Part shown: positions 45,701 to 54,122 of the stretch, one piece after another
Numbering within the stretch: position 1 is the stretch's first letter
How the letters are laid out: each line of letters begins with the position of its first letter
From: Niabella sp.
GTDB lineage: Bacteria; Bacteroidota; Bacteroidia; Chitinophagales; Chitinophagaceae
DNA length: 64,000 bases
Direction of reading: 5' to 3'
Assembly: GCF_030150205.1 (NCBI RefSeq)
Contig: NZ_JASLGT010000004.1
Location: 234,624 to 298,623 of the forward strand
Made by a program: the position numbers and the translations under genes
Notes under the pieces: model-generated
The model's input: the letters and a program-made list of their open reading frames with translations, nothing else
Databases searched by the model: none
Told to the model about the DNA's origin: nothing

Positions 45701-45936
45701 TCATAAGAGGACGGAATCTTTTGTTAAGTTATAATTTTAAACCGGCCGCTATTGAAAAGCTGTGGCTTTCAAGATTAAGGGTTTACTTTTCCGCTCAGAA
45801 CTTCTTTTTACGGACAAAGTATACTGGTAATGATCCTGAAGTATCCACCTACGGTAATGCTTTCGCCCAGGGGCAAACATTTTTTGATTACCCCAAACCA
45901 ACGACCTATACGATTGGTTTGAATGCAAGCTTTTAA
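42718..45936 (+). CDS. SusC/RagA TonB-dependent outer-membrane transporter
   Basis: 1072 residues. Related to the SusC at 37761: the first residues (MRNRKLLP) and the following RARGYFVAA segment, the TVTGRVTNEKGEPLPGVTVQ domain, and KLDEVVVIGYGTVKKTDLTGAVGSV plug signature are close, whereas the barrels diverge. It has the plug motif IRIRGFSSINASSNPLYVVDG and the AIYGARGANGVVLITTKKG signature. No STN domain. It ends GLNASF, its stop overlapping the start of the next frame (TAATG). Confidence 0.96.
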   Translation: MRNRKLLPVIIAGTRTRARGYFVAAILGMGVFPVVSGNAMPAMMFQQTKTTVTGRVTNEKGEPLPGVTVQIRGTQTAVVTDNAGVFSINLSKANATLVFSFVGYSNYEQIVNGRTDLGTIVLQEASTSKLDEVVVIGYGTVKKTDLTGAVGSVRGAQLQERQAASVNEQLAGRVTGVQVNTNSGRPGGQTNIRIRGFSSINASSNPLYVVDGVFLPQGTQSQNSNAIDYINPSDIASVEILKDASSTAIYGARGANGVVLITTKKGSAGKTRVTYDGSLFLNAEGPHRVKMLNAKEYLAIEDLAYDNIKVYDPVGWAGGSYSKVVDPRIKRKSLPLLFDSNGNPLYNTDWFKESQQKKLSQNHQLGVSGGNESTTYGMFLGFRNENGLMLNSYLKRYSARFTMDSRISNALKVGGSLSYNNQEENIIDQGTGGLNSVRMITEAFPFLPVRYPDGTWAENWQYPGAEGGSNPVHIMTDRKYIMNTQTILGDFHFNVQLAPGLEFRNQEGVSVVNRGVNEYNGRTLDQIGRDQKGWANVNNSREIYWSSENYFTYNKKFGAIHDLNAMLGLSWQSTNYFNIGASSQNFSSDYLMFNNIGAGSQQNPGNSNASGFAFNSYFGRVNYTLAEKYLFTFTGRADGNSKFGDNFKYAFFPSAAFAWRASDENFLKNNRTISNLKFRTSYGYTGNSEIGPYSADALLGSGYVAIFNGSRVTGVGTNRLANPDLKWEKTAQFDVGVELGLLENRIAFEGDIYYRKTTDMLLPFPIPRSSGYSSIMKNVGSMENRGLELGLNTVNVQKEHFSWNTRFNISFNRNKVLSLATPAPIFSGNPNFVNNTGIIRVGDPVGSFWGLKRLGVWTEAERAEAAKYTSYRGGKPILPGDLKYQDLNGDYAINDADRMIIGHGSPKGWGSFINEFRYKQFGLTLDIAFMYGNDVLNQTHHSGEDRVGIANSFASVLDAWAPDKGNDNTMIAAIRDTRAGYVTNVDSRWVEDGSFIRGRNLLLSYNFKPAAIEKLWLSRLRVYFSAQNFFLRTKYTGNDPEVSTYGNAFAQGQTFFDYPKPTTYTIGLNASF

Positions 45937-45956
45937 TGACCTCTAAAAATTACACA

Positions 45957-47504
45957 ATGAGACTTAATATAAAAAATACTACATTTTGCGTATTGGCGTT
46001 TTTGACGCTTTTGGGAGGAACGGGCTGCACAAAATGGCTTATAGATAAGGATAAGGATCCCTCCAATTTTTCACCGGATACGTTTTATCAGTCCGCAGAT
46101 CAGGCCCTGTCGGCACTTGCTGCCGTATATGCGCAAACAAGGTTCATTAACGGTGGTGCAGGTATATTTGCCAATAATTTTTCCATGCTGGAAATGGTAA
46201 CCGGTACGGCGCGGACCGAAACAGGACAGAATGCAGATCTTAACAATATTCTCGGCCTTTCTTATAACGGCGATAATGTCTTTGTAAACAACTGGTGGAA
46301 CGGGCCTTATAGCCTCATTGCGCAGGCCAACCTGGTGATTACTAAAGTTCCGGGCGTGCCGGGAATGGACGATGCAACAAAAAAGAAGTATATAGGAGAA
46401 GCGGCTTTCCTGCGGGCCTGGGCATATTTTTACCTGGTTCGGTTATATGGAGATGTACCGTTGATTCTGGAGCCTGTAGATGGTACCTCACCGAATCTTT
46501 ATGCGGCCCGTACCGCAGCTACGGCCGTATATGACGCAATAATAAACGATCTTACCACTGCAGAAGCCGCCGGTTTGGATTGGACGGATCAGGCAGGCAG
46601 GGTATCGCTGGGTGCCGTTAAAGCATTGCTGGCCGAGGTTTATATTACGATGGCCGGAACTCCTTTAAATAAAGGAACAGAATACTATCAAAAAGCCGCA
46701 GCAAAAGCCAAGGAAGTAATCGATAGCAAAAAGTTTGATCTGTTTACCAATTACTCCGATTTACATAGCACCGCCTCCAACAACAAGGGAGAGCATATTT
46801 TCGAAATTCAGTACCTGGCAGGTGTGGTCAATAATCCGAACCAGGGAATTTTGTTGCCTAATTTTAAGGGCATTTCCGCCTATGGTACACAGATCGGTTC
46901 TACCGTTCCCACACAAGCCTTTTATAACTCTTTTGAATCAGGCGATCTTCGTAAGGTTGACCGGCAGGGATTCTTTTATACGTCCTATTACGATCAGGGG
47001 TATAAAGATTTAAAAGACCTGGGAGCCCCGTATATCTATAAATTTTTTGATATAATCGCCAATGGTACCAGTGGCGTTCAGGGAACTGCATCCAGCGGGT
47101 TAAACTGGCCGAATATCCGGTATGCGCAAGTACTATTAACGTATGCCGAAGCACAGAACTTGGCGGATGGTGTACCGAATCAGCAGGCCTGGGACGGACT
47201 GAATAAAATTCGCGTAAGGGCGCAATTAACCACTCCGGCTCTGCTAACATTTACTAAGCAGTCTTTTGATGATGCAATATTAAGAGAGCGCTGGCATGAA
47301 TTGTGTTATGAGGGCGTAAGCTGGTTTGATATGATCCGCCGGCGTAAAGTGTATGTAGAAGCAACCAATAGCTTTGATAATTTTGTTGGACATAAACTTA
47401 CCGAAGGCGGCGCCGTACTGGCAGAGAAAAATCTGTTGTTCCCGTTGCCGACCTCCGAAATGCAGAACAATCCTAATTTAAAACCTAACAATCCGGGGTA
47501 TTAA
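45957..47504 (+). CDS. SusD/RagB family outer-membrane lipoprotein
   Basis: About 515 residues from ATG 45957 (MRLNIKNTTFCVLAFLTLLGGTGC), giving a normal lipoprotein signal with lipobox GTGC; a start at 45936 that overlaps the SusC stop would add seven residues and is also possible. SusD pattern: YIGEAAFLRAWAYFYLVRLYGDVPLI, IRYAQVLLTYAEAQNLADG, ILRERWHELCYEGVSWFDMIRRRK and an ending NPNLKPNNPGY. It closes the second tandem pair, with no adjacent enzymes. Confidence 0.95.
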   Translation: MRLNIKNTTFCVLAFLTLLGGTGCTKWLIDKDKDPSNFSPDTFYQSADQALSALAAVYAQTRFINGGAGIFANNFSMLEMVTGTARTETGQNADLNNILGLSYNGDNVFVNNWWNGPYSLIAQANLVITKVPGVPGMDDATKKKYIGEAAFLRAWAYFYLVRLYGDVPLILEPVDGTSPNLYAARTAATAVYDAIINDLTTAEAAGLDWTDQAGRVSLGAVKALLAEVYITMAGTPLNKGTEYYQKAAAKAKEVIDSKKFDLFTNYSDLHSTASNNKGEHIFEIQYLAGVVNNPNQGILLPNFKGISAYGTQIGSTVPTQAFYNSFESGDLRKVDRQGFFYTSYYDQGYKDLKDLGAPYIYKFFDIIANGTSGVQGTASSGLNWPNIRYAQVLLTYAEAQNLADGVPNQQAWDGLNKIRVRAQLTTPALLTFTKQSFDDAILRERWHELCYEGVSWFDMIRRRKVYVEATNSFDNFVGHKLTEGGAVLAEKNLLFPLPTSEMQNNPNLKPNNPGY

Positions 47505-47530
47505 CGAAGATTGATAAAAAAACAGTTAAT

Positions 47531-47570
47531 AAAAAGGGACATTTGCCTAATCGGGCAAATGTCCCTTTTT
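47531..47570. terminator. Bidirectional terminator between convergent genes
   Basis: A 17-bp perfect stem (AAAAAGGGACATTTGCC at 47531-47547 and its complement at 47554-47570) with loop TAATCG. A-run on one side and T-run on the other let it stop transcription from both the SusD gene and the M42 peptidase gene. Confidence 0.93.
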
Positions 47571-47587
47571 TATTGGCGAATATAAAA

Positions 47588-48715
47588 TTACAAATAACGC
47601 AGGTTGGTCTTGGGCGTTAATGCCAGCAAGGTTTCATACATCAACCGGATCGTATTTTCGATATCCTTTTTGTGAATCATCTCTACGGTAGTATGCATGT
47701 ATCGCAGGGGCATAGAGATCAGCACGGAAGGGCAGCCGTCATTGGCATAGGCAAAAGAATCCGTATCGGTGCCGGTGCTGCGGCTCAATGCCCGCCATTG
47801 TACCGGTATGTTGTTTTCTTCAGCAACATTTTCAACAAAGCCCAGCAGTTTGTTATGTACGGCCGGCGCATAAGCCAGTGACGGACCATTTCCACACAAT
47901 ACATCGCCTTCAATATTTTTATTGATCATCGGGGTATTGGTGTCATGTGTAACATCGGTTACAATCGCAACATCGGGCTTAATCCGGCGTGCGATCATTT
48001 CTGCCCCCCGCAGCCCGATTTCTTCCTGTACGGCATTCACCACATATAAACTATACGGCAATGTTTTTTTATTTTCTTTGAGCAGGCGGGCCACTTCTGC
48101 AATCATAAAACCGCCGATGCGGTTATCAAAAGCACGTCCCACAAAATGATCCCCTGCCAGTTCATCAAATCCATCCTGGTAGGTGATCACGGCACCTACA
48201 TGGATACCCAGGGCTTCAATTTCCTTCTTACTGCGGGCACCACAATCCAGCCAGATGTTTTCCGTTTTGGGTTGTGTTTCACTTTCCTTGCCGATACGGG
48301 TATGAATGGCCGGCCACCCAAACACGGCTTTAACCGGTCCTTTTTTTCCATGGATAAATACCCGCTGAGCCGGTGCGATCTGATGGTCGGCGCCACCGTT
48401 CCGTTTTACATAGATCAGGCCTTTATCTGTAATATAGTTTACAAACCAGCCGATCTCATCGGCGTGCGCCTCAATCACCACTTTAAAAGGCTGATCCGGG
48501 TTAATGATCCCAACCGCCGTTCCATAGGGATCTACAAAATGCGTATCAATATACGGCTTCAGATAATCGAGCCATAATTTCTGCCCCCAGGATTCAAAGC
48601 CAACGGGGGAAGCGTTGTTAATATAGCCCTTTAAGAATTGCAGTGCATTGTCTGTTAATATCGATTTGGGTGCTTTACCCTTTTTCCCTTTTTCCTTTGT
48701 AGTTGATTTTGCCAT
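47588..48715 (-). CDS. M42 family metallopeptidase (glutamyl aminopeptidase-like)
   Basis: About 375 residues from the ATG at 48715 (MAKSTTKEKGKKGKAPKS), downstream of a clear -7 element. A very basic N-terminal stretch precedes the peptidase: metal ligands in VVIEAHADEIGWFV, GDHFVGRAFDNRIGG, VNAVQEEIGLRGA, AIVTDVTHD and a late MHTTVEMIHKKDI. M42 enzymes are cytoplasmic dinuclear-metal aminopeptidases forming large tetrahedral complexes; similar proteins are sometimes annotated as endoglucanases. Single-gene unit. Confidence 0.93.
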   Translation of the reverse strand: MAKSTTKEKGKKGKAPKSILTDNALQFLKGYINNASPVGFESWGQKLWLDYLKPYIDTHFVDPYGTAVGIINPDQPFKVVIEAHADEIGWFVNYITDKGLIYVKRNGGADHQIAPAQRVFIHGKKGPVKAVFGWPAIHTRIGKESETQPKTENIWLDCGARSKKEIEALGIHVGAVITYQDGFDELAGDHFVGRAFDNRIGGFMIAEVARLLKENKKTLPYSLYVVNAVQEEIGLRGAEMIARRIKPDVAIVTDVTHDTNTPMINKNIEGDVLCGNGPSLAYAPAVHNKLLGFVENVAEENNIPVQWRALSRSTGTDTDSFAYANDGCPSVLISMPLRYMHTTVEMIHKKDIENTIRLMYETLLALTPKTNLRYL

Positions 48716-48734
48716 AGTGATCATTTAAGATCAT

Positions 48735-48742
48735 CAAACGTA
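48735..48742 (-). promoter_or_regulatory. -7 promoter element TACGTTTG of the M42 gene
   Basis: The minus strand reads TACGTTTG (TAnnTTTG) about 19 bases before the ATG at 48715; TTTC, 17 bases further upstream, is a -33 candidate. Confidence 0.6.
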
Positions 48743-48800
48743 CATAAATTTTATTAAGAAACAGCAAGGGGGGGCGTTAGCCGTTTTTAGGAACATGCGT

Positions 48801-48967
48801 TCAGCATTTAGTTATTAGTGGTCAGCCATCAGTTTTCAGTTGTTTACGTAAGGGATCAGGGAGCTGACACCTATACACCTACACCAAGCAAGAAGCGGAT
48901 CTAACGTTAAACCTGAAGTAATTCCATAGTCCACCCAGTCTACATATCCCCTCAAAAGCAAGAGCAA
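48801..48967 (+). repeat. Diverged heptad-plus-module repeat
   Basis: Six TCAG/TTAG-NNN units (48801-48842) lead into a decayed module: TTTACGTAAGGGATCAGG, GAGCTGACACC, AGCGGATCTAACG, and CCCAGTCTACATATCCCC with AAAGCAAGAGCA, which align in order with the copies at 17204 and 17462. Gap 48716-49039 has no gene. Confidence 0.75.
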
Positions 48968-49039
48968 TAATGAATAGCCGATAGCTCAGCAAGTATCAAA
49001 CGGGCTATAACGGCAATCTTTAAACTTTTTAAAAAAAAG

Positions 49040-49621
49040 TTACGGTACATGAATATACTTATGGATCTGCAGACTCAGTTCCCATTTGGGATGCTGTTTG
49101 ATGTAGTCTACAATAAGTGGGGTCATAGCGGCGGCCTTACTCCACTCCGGCTGCAGGTATAGCTTGCAGTGTGGCGCAACCTGCGCGGCAAATTGTTCGC
49201 CCCAGGCAAAATCGCTTTTATTATAAACAATGATCTTCAGTTCGTTTGCCAGTGGCAGGATCTCCGGCAACGGCTGTTTGAATTTTTTGGGCGAGAGGCA
49301 GATCCAGTCCCAGCTGCCGGACAGGGGTGCAGAGCCGGATGTTTCAATATTGGTAGCGATACCGTTTTCCCGGAGTGCAGTTGTAAGTGCGCTCAGCGGG
49401 TGCAGCAGTGGTTCGCCCCCGGTGATGACTGCAATGGGCGCAGGCGTTTTTTTTACAGCTTCTACAATGGCATCTACCGTCCAGTGAGGATGTGTGTCAA
49501 AAGGCCAGCTTTCCTTTACATCACACCAGGTGCAACCCACATCACATCCCCCAAGGCGGACAAAATAAGCCGCTTTTCCCTGGTGATATCCTTCACCCTG
49601 GATGGTATAAAAATGCTCCAT
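49040..49621 (-). CDS. queE: 7-carboxy-7-deazaguanine synthase
   Basis: 193 residues. A radical SAM enzyme of queuosine/7-deazaguanine synthesis that converts carboxy-tetrahydropterin to CDG. It begins MEHFYTIQGEGYHQGKAAYF, followed by the cluster-binding CDVGCTWC (C-x3-C-x2-C, residues 26, 30, 33), AVITGGEPLLHP and NIETSGSAPL. The frame stays open for about 20 codons upstream of the ATG (ending GSYPVM), without an ATG, GTG or TTG start, so the ATG at 49621 is used though related proteins often have a few extra residues. Partner genes queC, queD and queF are not in the window. Confidence 0.94.
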   Translation of the reverse strand: MEHFYTIQGEGYHQGKAAYFVRLGGCDVGCTWCDVKESWPFDTHPHWTVDAIVEAVKKTPAPIAVITGGEPLLHPLSALTTALRENGIATNIETSGSAPLSGSWDWICLSPKKFKQPLPEILPLANELKIIVYNKSDFAWGEQFAAQVAPHCKLYLQPEWSKAAAMTPLIVDYIKQHPKWELSLQIHKYIHVP

Positions 49622-49653
49622 AACGGGGTAACTGCCGTTAAATGTGACCGGAG

Positions 49654-49710
49654 CGATATTTGATAGCTGGGATTTGATATTTGGAATTTAGAATTTGATA
49701 TTTAGGATTT
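49654..49710. repeat. AT-rich ATTTGATATTTGG-type repeat
   Basis: Alternating GATATTTG, GAATTTA, GAATTTG, ATATTTA and GGATTT units just between folD and queE. Its frame runs into the queE frame. Confidence 0.6.
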
Positions 49711-49717
49711 ACCCACC

Positions 49718-50596
49718 TTAGTTCCGGTTGTCGCAGGCCTTAAATGTATTCTTCATCAATGCGGCAATGGTCATGGGGCCTACGCCTCCGGGAACCGGGG
49801 TGATAAAGCTTGTTTTGGGTGCTACGTCTGCAAATGCTACGTCACCTACCAAACGGTGCCCCGATTTCTTAGTGGCATCTTTGATCCGGGTAATGCCTAC
49901 ATCAATCACTACGGCACCTTCCTTTACCATGTCGGCGGTTACAAATTCGGGGATGCCGATGGCCGCCACAATAATATCCGCCTGCAGACAGATCTCCTTC
50001 AGGTTGGTGGTCTTCGAATGACAAAGTGTTACCGTGCAGTTTCCGGGATTGGCATTATTGCTCAGCAAAATGCTCATTGGGCGGCCTACAATATGGCTCC
50101 GGCCGATCACTACTGCATGTTTCCCTTTGGTCTCGATCTTATGGTGCTCCAGAAGCAGCATAATACCATAAGGTGTAGCAGAGATAAAGGCATCTTTTTC
50201 TCCCAGGGTCATTTTGCCAATGTTCACAGGATGAAATCCATCTACATCTTTGGCCGGATCGATGGTTTCAATCACCTTTTTTTCAGAAATATGCGCCGGA
50301 AGCGGCAGCTGTACCAGGATGCCATCCACATCCATATCTTCATTTAGTTCCTCAATTTTTTCCAGGAGTTTCAGCTCCGTTACATCTTCCTCATAATGAA
50401 TAAGGGTGGATACAAAGCCGATCTCATTGCAGGCCTTTACTTTAGAAGCTACATAGGTTTCGCTGGCCCCGTTGTTTCCCACCAGGATCGCCGCCAGGTG
50501 TGGCACTTTTTTGCCGGTGGCTGCGCGCTGCGCTACATCGATCTCGAGGGAGTCCAGGATCACTTTTGCTGTTTCTTTTCCGTTCAGTAGTTGCAT
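49718..50596 (-). CDS. folD: Bifunctional methylenetetrahydrofolate dehydrogenase/cyclohydrolase
   Basis: About 292 residues from the ATG at 50596 (MQLLNGKETA), preferred over a TTG 9 bases upstream which lies inside the -7 element. FolD interconverts 5,10-methylene- and 10-formyl-THF with NADP. Motifs: SETYVASKVKACNEIG with active-site Tyr 48/Lys 52, DGILVQLPLPAHI, IDPAKDVDGFHPVNIG, VVIGRSHIVGRPMS and ITPVPGGVGPMTIA near the C-terminus. Complete and ordinary. Confidence 0.97.
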   Translation of the reverse strand: MQLLNGKETAKVILDSLEIDVAQRAATGKKVPHLAAILVGNNGASETYVASKVKACNEIGFVSTLIHYEEDVTELKLLEKIEELNEDMDVDGILVQLPLPAHISEKKVIETIDPAKDVDGFHPVNIGKMTLGEKDAFISATPYGIMLLLEHHKIETKGKHAVVIGRSHIVGRPMSILLSNNANPGNCTVTLCHSKTTNLKEICLQADIIVAAIGIPEFVTADMVKEGAVVIDVGITRIKDATKKSGHRLVGDVAFADVAPKTSFITPVPGGVGPMTIAALMKNTFKACDNRN

Positions 50597-50602
50597 AGGC
50601 TG

Positions 50603-50610
50603 CAAACCTA
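50603..50610 (-). promoter_or_regulatory. -7 promoter element TAGGTTTG of folD
   Basis: The minus strand reads TAGGTTTG, 6 bases before the ATG at 50596, with T-rich TTTTTCG about 21 bases upstream. The leader would be only a few bases long. Confidence 0.55.
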
Positions 50611-50820
50611 CTGAAAGTTTAGGAGGGGTGCGAAAAATTTTGGATAGAACTGCAAAAGCCTGAAAATCTTATTTGAGCTTAGTTTTTTTCTAAAAAACGG
50701 GTTGATTTAAATCAATTTGTTAAAAACTATCTAAAAAAAACTGTTTTATGTAAGTTGATGAGAATCAATTTTTAAGGTTGTTTAAGCAACTAACGGTTGG
50801 TTCTTTACATAATATTCATG

Positions 50821-50884
50821 TAATTAAAAGTTAAAAAATGATAAAATTAATGTTAAAAAACCTGTATTTTCATGGCGAGAAATA
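50821..50884 (+). promoter_or_regulatory. AT-rich leader block related to those at 57081 and 58774
   Basis: TTAAAAGTTAAAAAATGATA, AATGTTAAAAAACC, then CTGTATTTTCATGGCG. The same words in the same order (AAAAGTTAA, ATGTTAAAA, TTGTACTT, TGG) occur in the two other leaders. The block is about 80 bases before the SusC start. The remaining part of 50597-50961 shows no gene. Confidence 0.55.
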
Positions 50885-50961
50885 TTTGACAATCACAGTA
50901 CCTGACTGATTGATCAATACTATCTGGCTTGGAATATATCATACTTAACAAAAAAAATTAC

Positions 50962-53900
50962 ATGAGAAAAATTGTATTGCTGTTTGCCGTACTGGCAGGG
51001 TTGCTTTGTACAGCATCGGCTCAAACAAAAACAATTACCGGGCGAGTTATTGATGAAGCGGGAAAGGGTGTACCCTTTGCGACCGTTTTAGAGAAGGGCA
51101 CTTCTAATGGAGTCTCTGCTGATGAGAATGGCAATTTCAGGATCAGTTTGAAAAACGGCAGCAAACTGGAAATCACAGCTAACGGTTTCGACAAGCAGGA
51201 AGTGACCGCAATGGGAGGTAATCCGCTTACCATTACTTTAAAGTTGTTGGAAGGAATGCAGGAAAGTGTGGTGGTTACCGCTCTTGGAATTTCGAGAGAG
51301 CGAAAAACACTTTCCTATAACCCACAGGTGATTAAATCCGACCAACTGGAAGACCGGGGAGGGACAAATCTGCTTTCCTTACTTCAGGGAAAGGTTGCCG
51401 GCGCTGATATTGCCGGTTCAAGCGGCGCAGCAGGGGCCTCTGTAAATATTATTTTAAGAGGTATGACATCTATTTCTAATAATAACCAAGCACTCTTTGT
51501 TGTAGACGGGGTCCCGATCAGCAATGATGTAGACCAAACAGGTAGTACGCTGTATGGAATTCAGCCCTCCAACAGAGCCTATGATTTAAATCCTAATAAT
51601 ATAGAATCCGTTTCCATTCTTGCAGGACCTGCTGCCGCAGTCCTGTATGGTTCACGGGCCGCCAGCGGGGCAGTAATCATTACCACAAAAAAAGGCTCTG
51701 GCATCAAGAATAAAGTGAATGTGACTGCATCGACTTCCTACTCTCAACAAAAAGTATATGGATTTCCCAAGCTGCAGAACGAGTACGGGCAGGGAGCTTC
51801 TGGTATATTCAGCGGTACGTCAACAAACTCCTGGGGACCAAAGTTTGGATCAACACCTACACTGACCAACGGGCTTATCGCATCGGTAGATCAGGTTGTA
51901 AACGGGGTTGCTTATAAGGCAGGGGATGTGATTCCGTATAATCCTTATCCGGATAACCTGATTGGTTTTTTTGAGACTGGGAATGTTTTGGAAAACAACC
52001 TCTCCATTAACGGTGGTGATGACAAAAGTTATTTTGGCATTGCTCTTAATAACAGTACAACCAACGGGATTTTACCCGGTACCAGTTTCAAGAGAAACAG
52101 TATCGAATTCAATGCAGGGTCCCAGCTGACAACCAAGCTCAATGTTTCTGGAAGTGCAAAAGTGATGAATACTTTACAGGAGGGAACTACCCAGGGGAAC
52201 GGAGGCAATAGTGCGATGTTTCGGCTGTTTTCGGTAACAAGAAGCACCAACCTGGATTACTATAAACAAAATTATCAGAATCCCGATGGAAGTAATAACT
52301 GGTTTATTGCCGGTAATGATAACCCTTATTGGGCTGCATACAATAATCCGCTGAGAAGTAACCTGATGCGTTTTATAGGAAATGTGAAAGTAGCCTATGA
52401 TGTATTCCCTTGGTTAAATGTTGCCTACCGAGTAGGTGCGGATTATTATACAGACCGCCGGAAAAAGGTATCTGCGATAGGATCTACCGCCGGTTCTGGA
52501 TTGGGTCAGGTACTGGAAGATGTATTCTGGAGATCTGAACTGAACGGAGATCTTTTGGTTAACTTAAAGAAAAACGATCTTTGGGGAACCGGAATCAATG
52601 CCAATTTCTTATTGGGGCAGAATATAAATCAACGTGTTTATCAGAATCCATACATATCATCAGCGAGCCTGGCGATTCCGGGTTTCTATAATGTAAGCAA
52701 CGGATCTAACTTTAACGGCACCGGAGAATATTCGTCAAAAAGAAGACTGGTGGGGCATTTTGGTCAGTTAAGCCTTGGATACAAAGGATATTTGAATACT
52801 GAATTTACCTTGAGAGCAGATCAATCCTCCACATTACCTAAAGCCAATAATACCTATATTTATTATTCGGCTGGTGGAAGTTTTGTTGCAACCGAGGCAT
52901 TCAGAGAGCTGAAATCAGACATTTTGAATTTTGCCAAGCTGCGTTTAAACTACGCCCAGGTAGGTAATGATGCGCCTGTATATAGTTTGACGAATAGCTT
53001 CTCGTCTCAGTCATTTGGTAATAATACCGGATCATTCTCCTTTCCGTTTGGTTCGCTTACCGGTTTTGGAGCTTCCGGCACATTGCCCAATGCAGATTTA
53101 AAGCCTGAAATTACAAAATCGTTTGAGTTAGGGGCCAACCTGGGATTACTGAAGGATCGTGTTACATTAGACTTTACAGCTTACTGGTCCAGCAGTATCA
53201 ACCAGATCATGAGTATTTCCATACCTTCTGCCAGCGGTTATACATCTCGGTATTTAAACGCTGGTAAAATAACCAATGCAGGCACAGAAATTTCGCTTGG
53301 CATTACTCCGGTGAAAAATAGTAATGTGGTGTGGAGTATGAATTTCACATTCTCCAAGAACAAGAATATGGTTAAGGAGTTATTTGGTGATATCAAAACT
53401 GCAAGAGTCTCCGGATCCGTATTCGGAGGCGTTATCCCGTCGGCAAGAATCGGATATCCCTATGGTGTGATTGTTGGAAGTAAGATTCCAAGAAGTCCTG
53501 ATGGTCAGTTCCTGATCGATTCAACCACCGGTAACTTTGCAGTGGCCCTTACGGACCAGGTGGTTGCAGACCCCAATCGGAAGTGGATTGGCGGATGGGT
53601 AAATACGGTGAGCTATAAAGGATTTACACTTTCAACTACTGTTGATTTAAAATATGGAGGCGACATTATGTCCTGGACCGTAGCAACCTTACGCTCTAAT
53701 GGATCGTTGTATGAAACCGGGATTGACAGAGATACGCCCAAAATTTTGCCGGGTGTTATTCAGAGAGCGGACGGAACCTATATACAAAACTACATTCAAA
53801 TCCCAACACAGACTTATTGGAACTCCAACTTCGGCGGTATCGGGGGAAGTGAATTTACCGTTTTTGATGCCACTACGTTCCGGATCAGGGAGGCCTCCTT

Positions 53901-54111
53901 GGGGTATAGCTTTGCTGCGTTAAACGTAAAAAGTAAGTTTGTACAGGGACTTAAGCTTACGGTTTTTGCAAGAAACCTGTTCTTCTATGCACCTAATAGT
54001 CCGATCGATCCGGAGTTGAGCACACAGGGCGCCGGAAATATCAGGGGACTTGAGTTGCAGAGTGCTCCGAATACCAGATCGTTCGGTGCTAATTTAAAAA
54101 TAACATTATAA
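50962..54111 (+). CDS. SusC/RagA TonB-dependent outer-membrane transporter
   Basis: 1049 residues from the ATG at 50962 (MRKIVLLFAVLAGLLCTASAQ), which gives a proper signal peptide; the same MRK start and context occur in the SusC at 58967. Then TKTITGRVIDEAGKGVPFATV, a variant signature VVVTALGISRERKTLSYNPQ, the plug (ILRGMTSISNNNQALFVVDG, VLYGSRAASGAVIITTKKG), and the barrel ending GANLKITL. The signature differs from the usual DEVVVIGYG, as in RagA-like subgroups. SusD follows after 11 bases. Confidence 0.95.
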   Translation: MRKIVLLFAVLAGLLCTASAQTKTITGRVIDEAGKGVPFATVLEKGTSNGVSADENGNFRISLKNGSKLEITANGFDKQEVTAMGGNPLTITLKLLEGMQESVVVTALGISRERKTLSYNPQVIKSDQLEDRGGTNLLSLLQGKVAGADIAGSSGAAGASVNIILRGMTSISNNNQALFVVDGVPISNDVDQTGSTLYGIQPSNRAYDLNPNNIESVSILAGPAAAVLYGSRAASGAVIITTKKGSGIKNKVNVTASTSYSQQKVYGFPKLQNEYGQGASGIFSGTSTNSWGPKFGSTPTLTNGLIASVDQVVNGVAYKAGDVIPYNPYPDNLIGFFETGNVLENNLSINGGDDKSYFGIALNNSTTNGILPGTSFKRNSIEFNAGSQLTTKLNVSGSAKVMNTLQEGTTQGNGGNSAMFRLFSVTRSTNLDYYKQNYQNPDGSNNWFIAGNDNPYWAAYNNPLRSNLMRFIGNVKVAYDVFPWLNVAYRVGADYYTDRRKKVSAIGSTAGSGLGQVLEDVFWRSELNGDLLVNLKKNDLWGTGINANFLLGQNINQRVYQNPYISSASLAIPGFYNVSNGSNFNGTGEYSSKRRLVGHFGQLSLGYKGYLNTEFTLRADQSSTLPKANNTYIYYSAGGSFVATEAFRELKSDILNFAKLRLNYAQVGNDAPVYSLTNSFSSQSFGNNTGSFSFPFGSLTGFGASGTLPNADLKPEITKSFELGANLGLLKDRVTLDFTAYWSSSINQIMSISIPSASGYTSRYLNAGKITNAGTEISLGITPVKNSNVVWSMNFTFSKNKNMVKELFGDIKTARVSGSVFGGVIPSARIGYPYGVIVGSKIPRSPDGQFLIDSTTGNFAVALTDQVVADPNRKWIGGWVNTVSYKGFTLSTTVDLKYGGDIMSWTVATLRSNGSLYETGIDRDTPKILPGVIQRADGTYIQNYIQIPTQTYWNSNFGGIGGSEFTVFDATTFRIREASLGYSFAALNVKSKFVQGLKLTVFARNLFFYAPNSPIDPELSTQGAGNIRGLELQSAPNTRSFGANLKITL

Positions 54112-54122
54112 TATAGTAGAAA

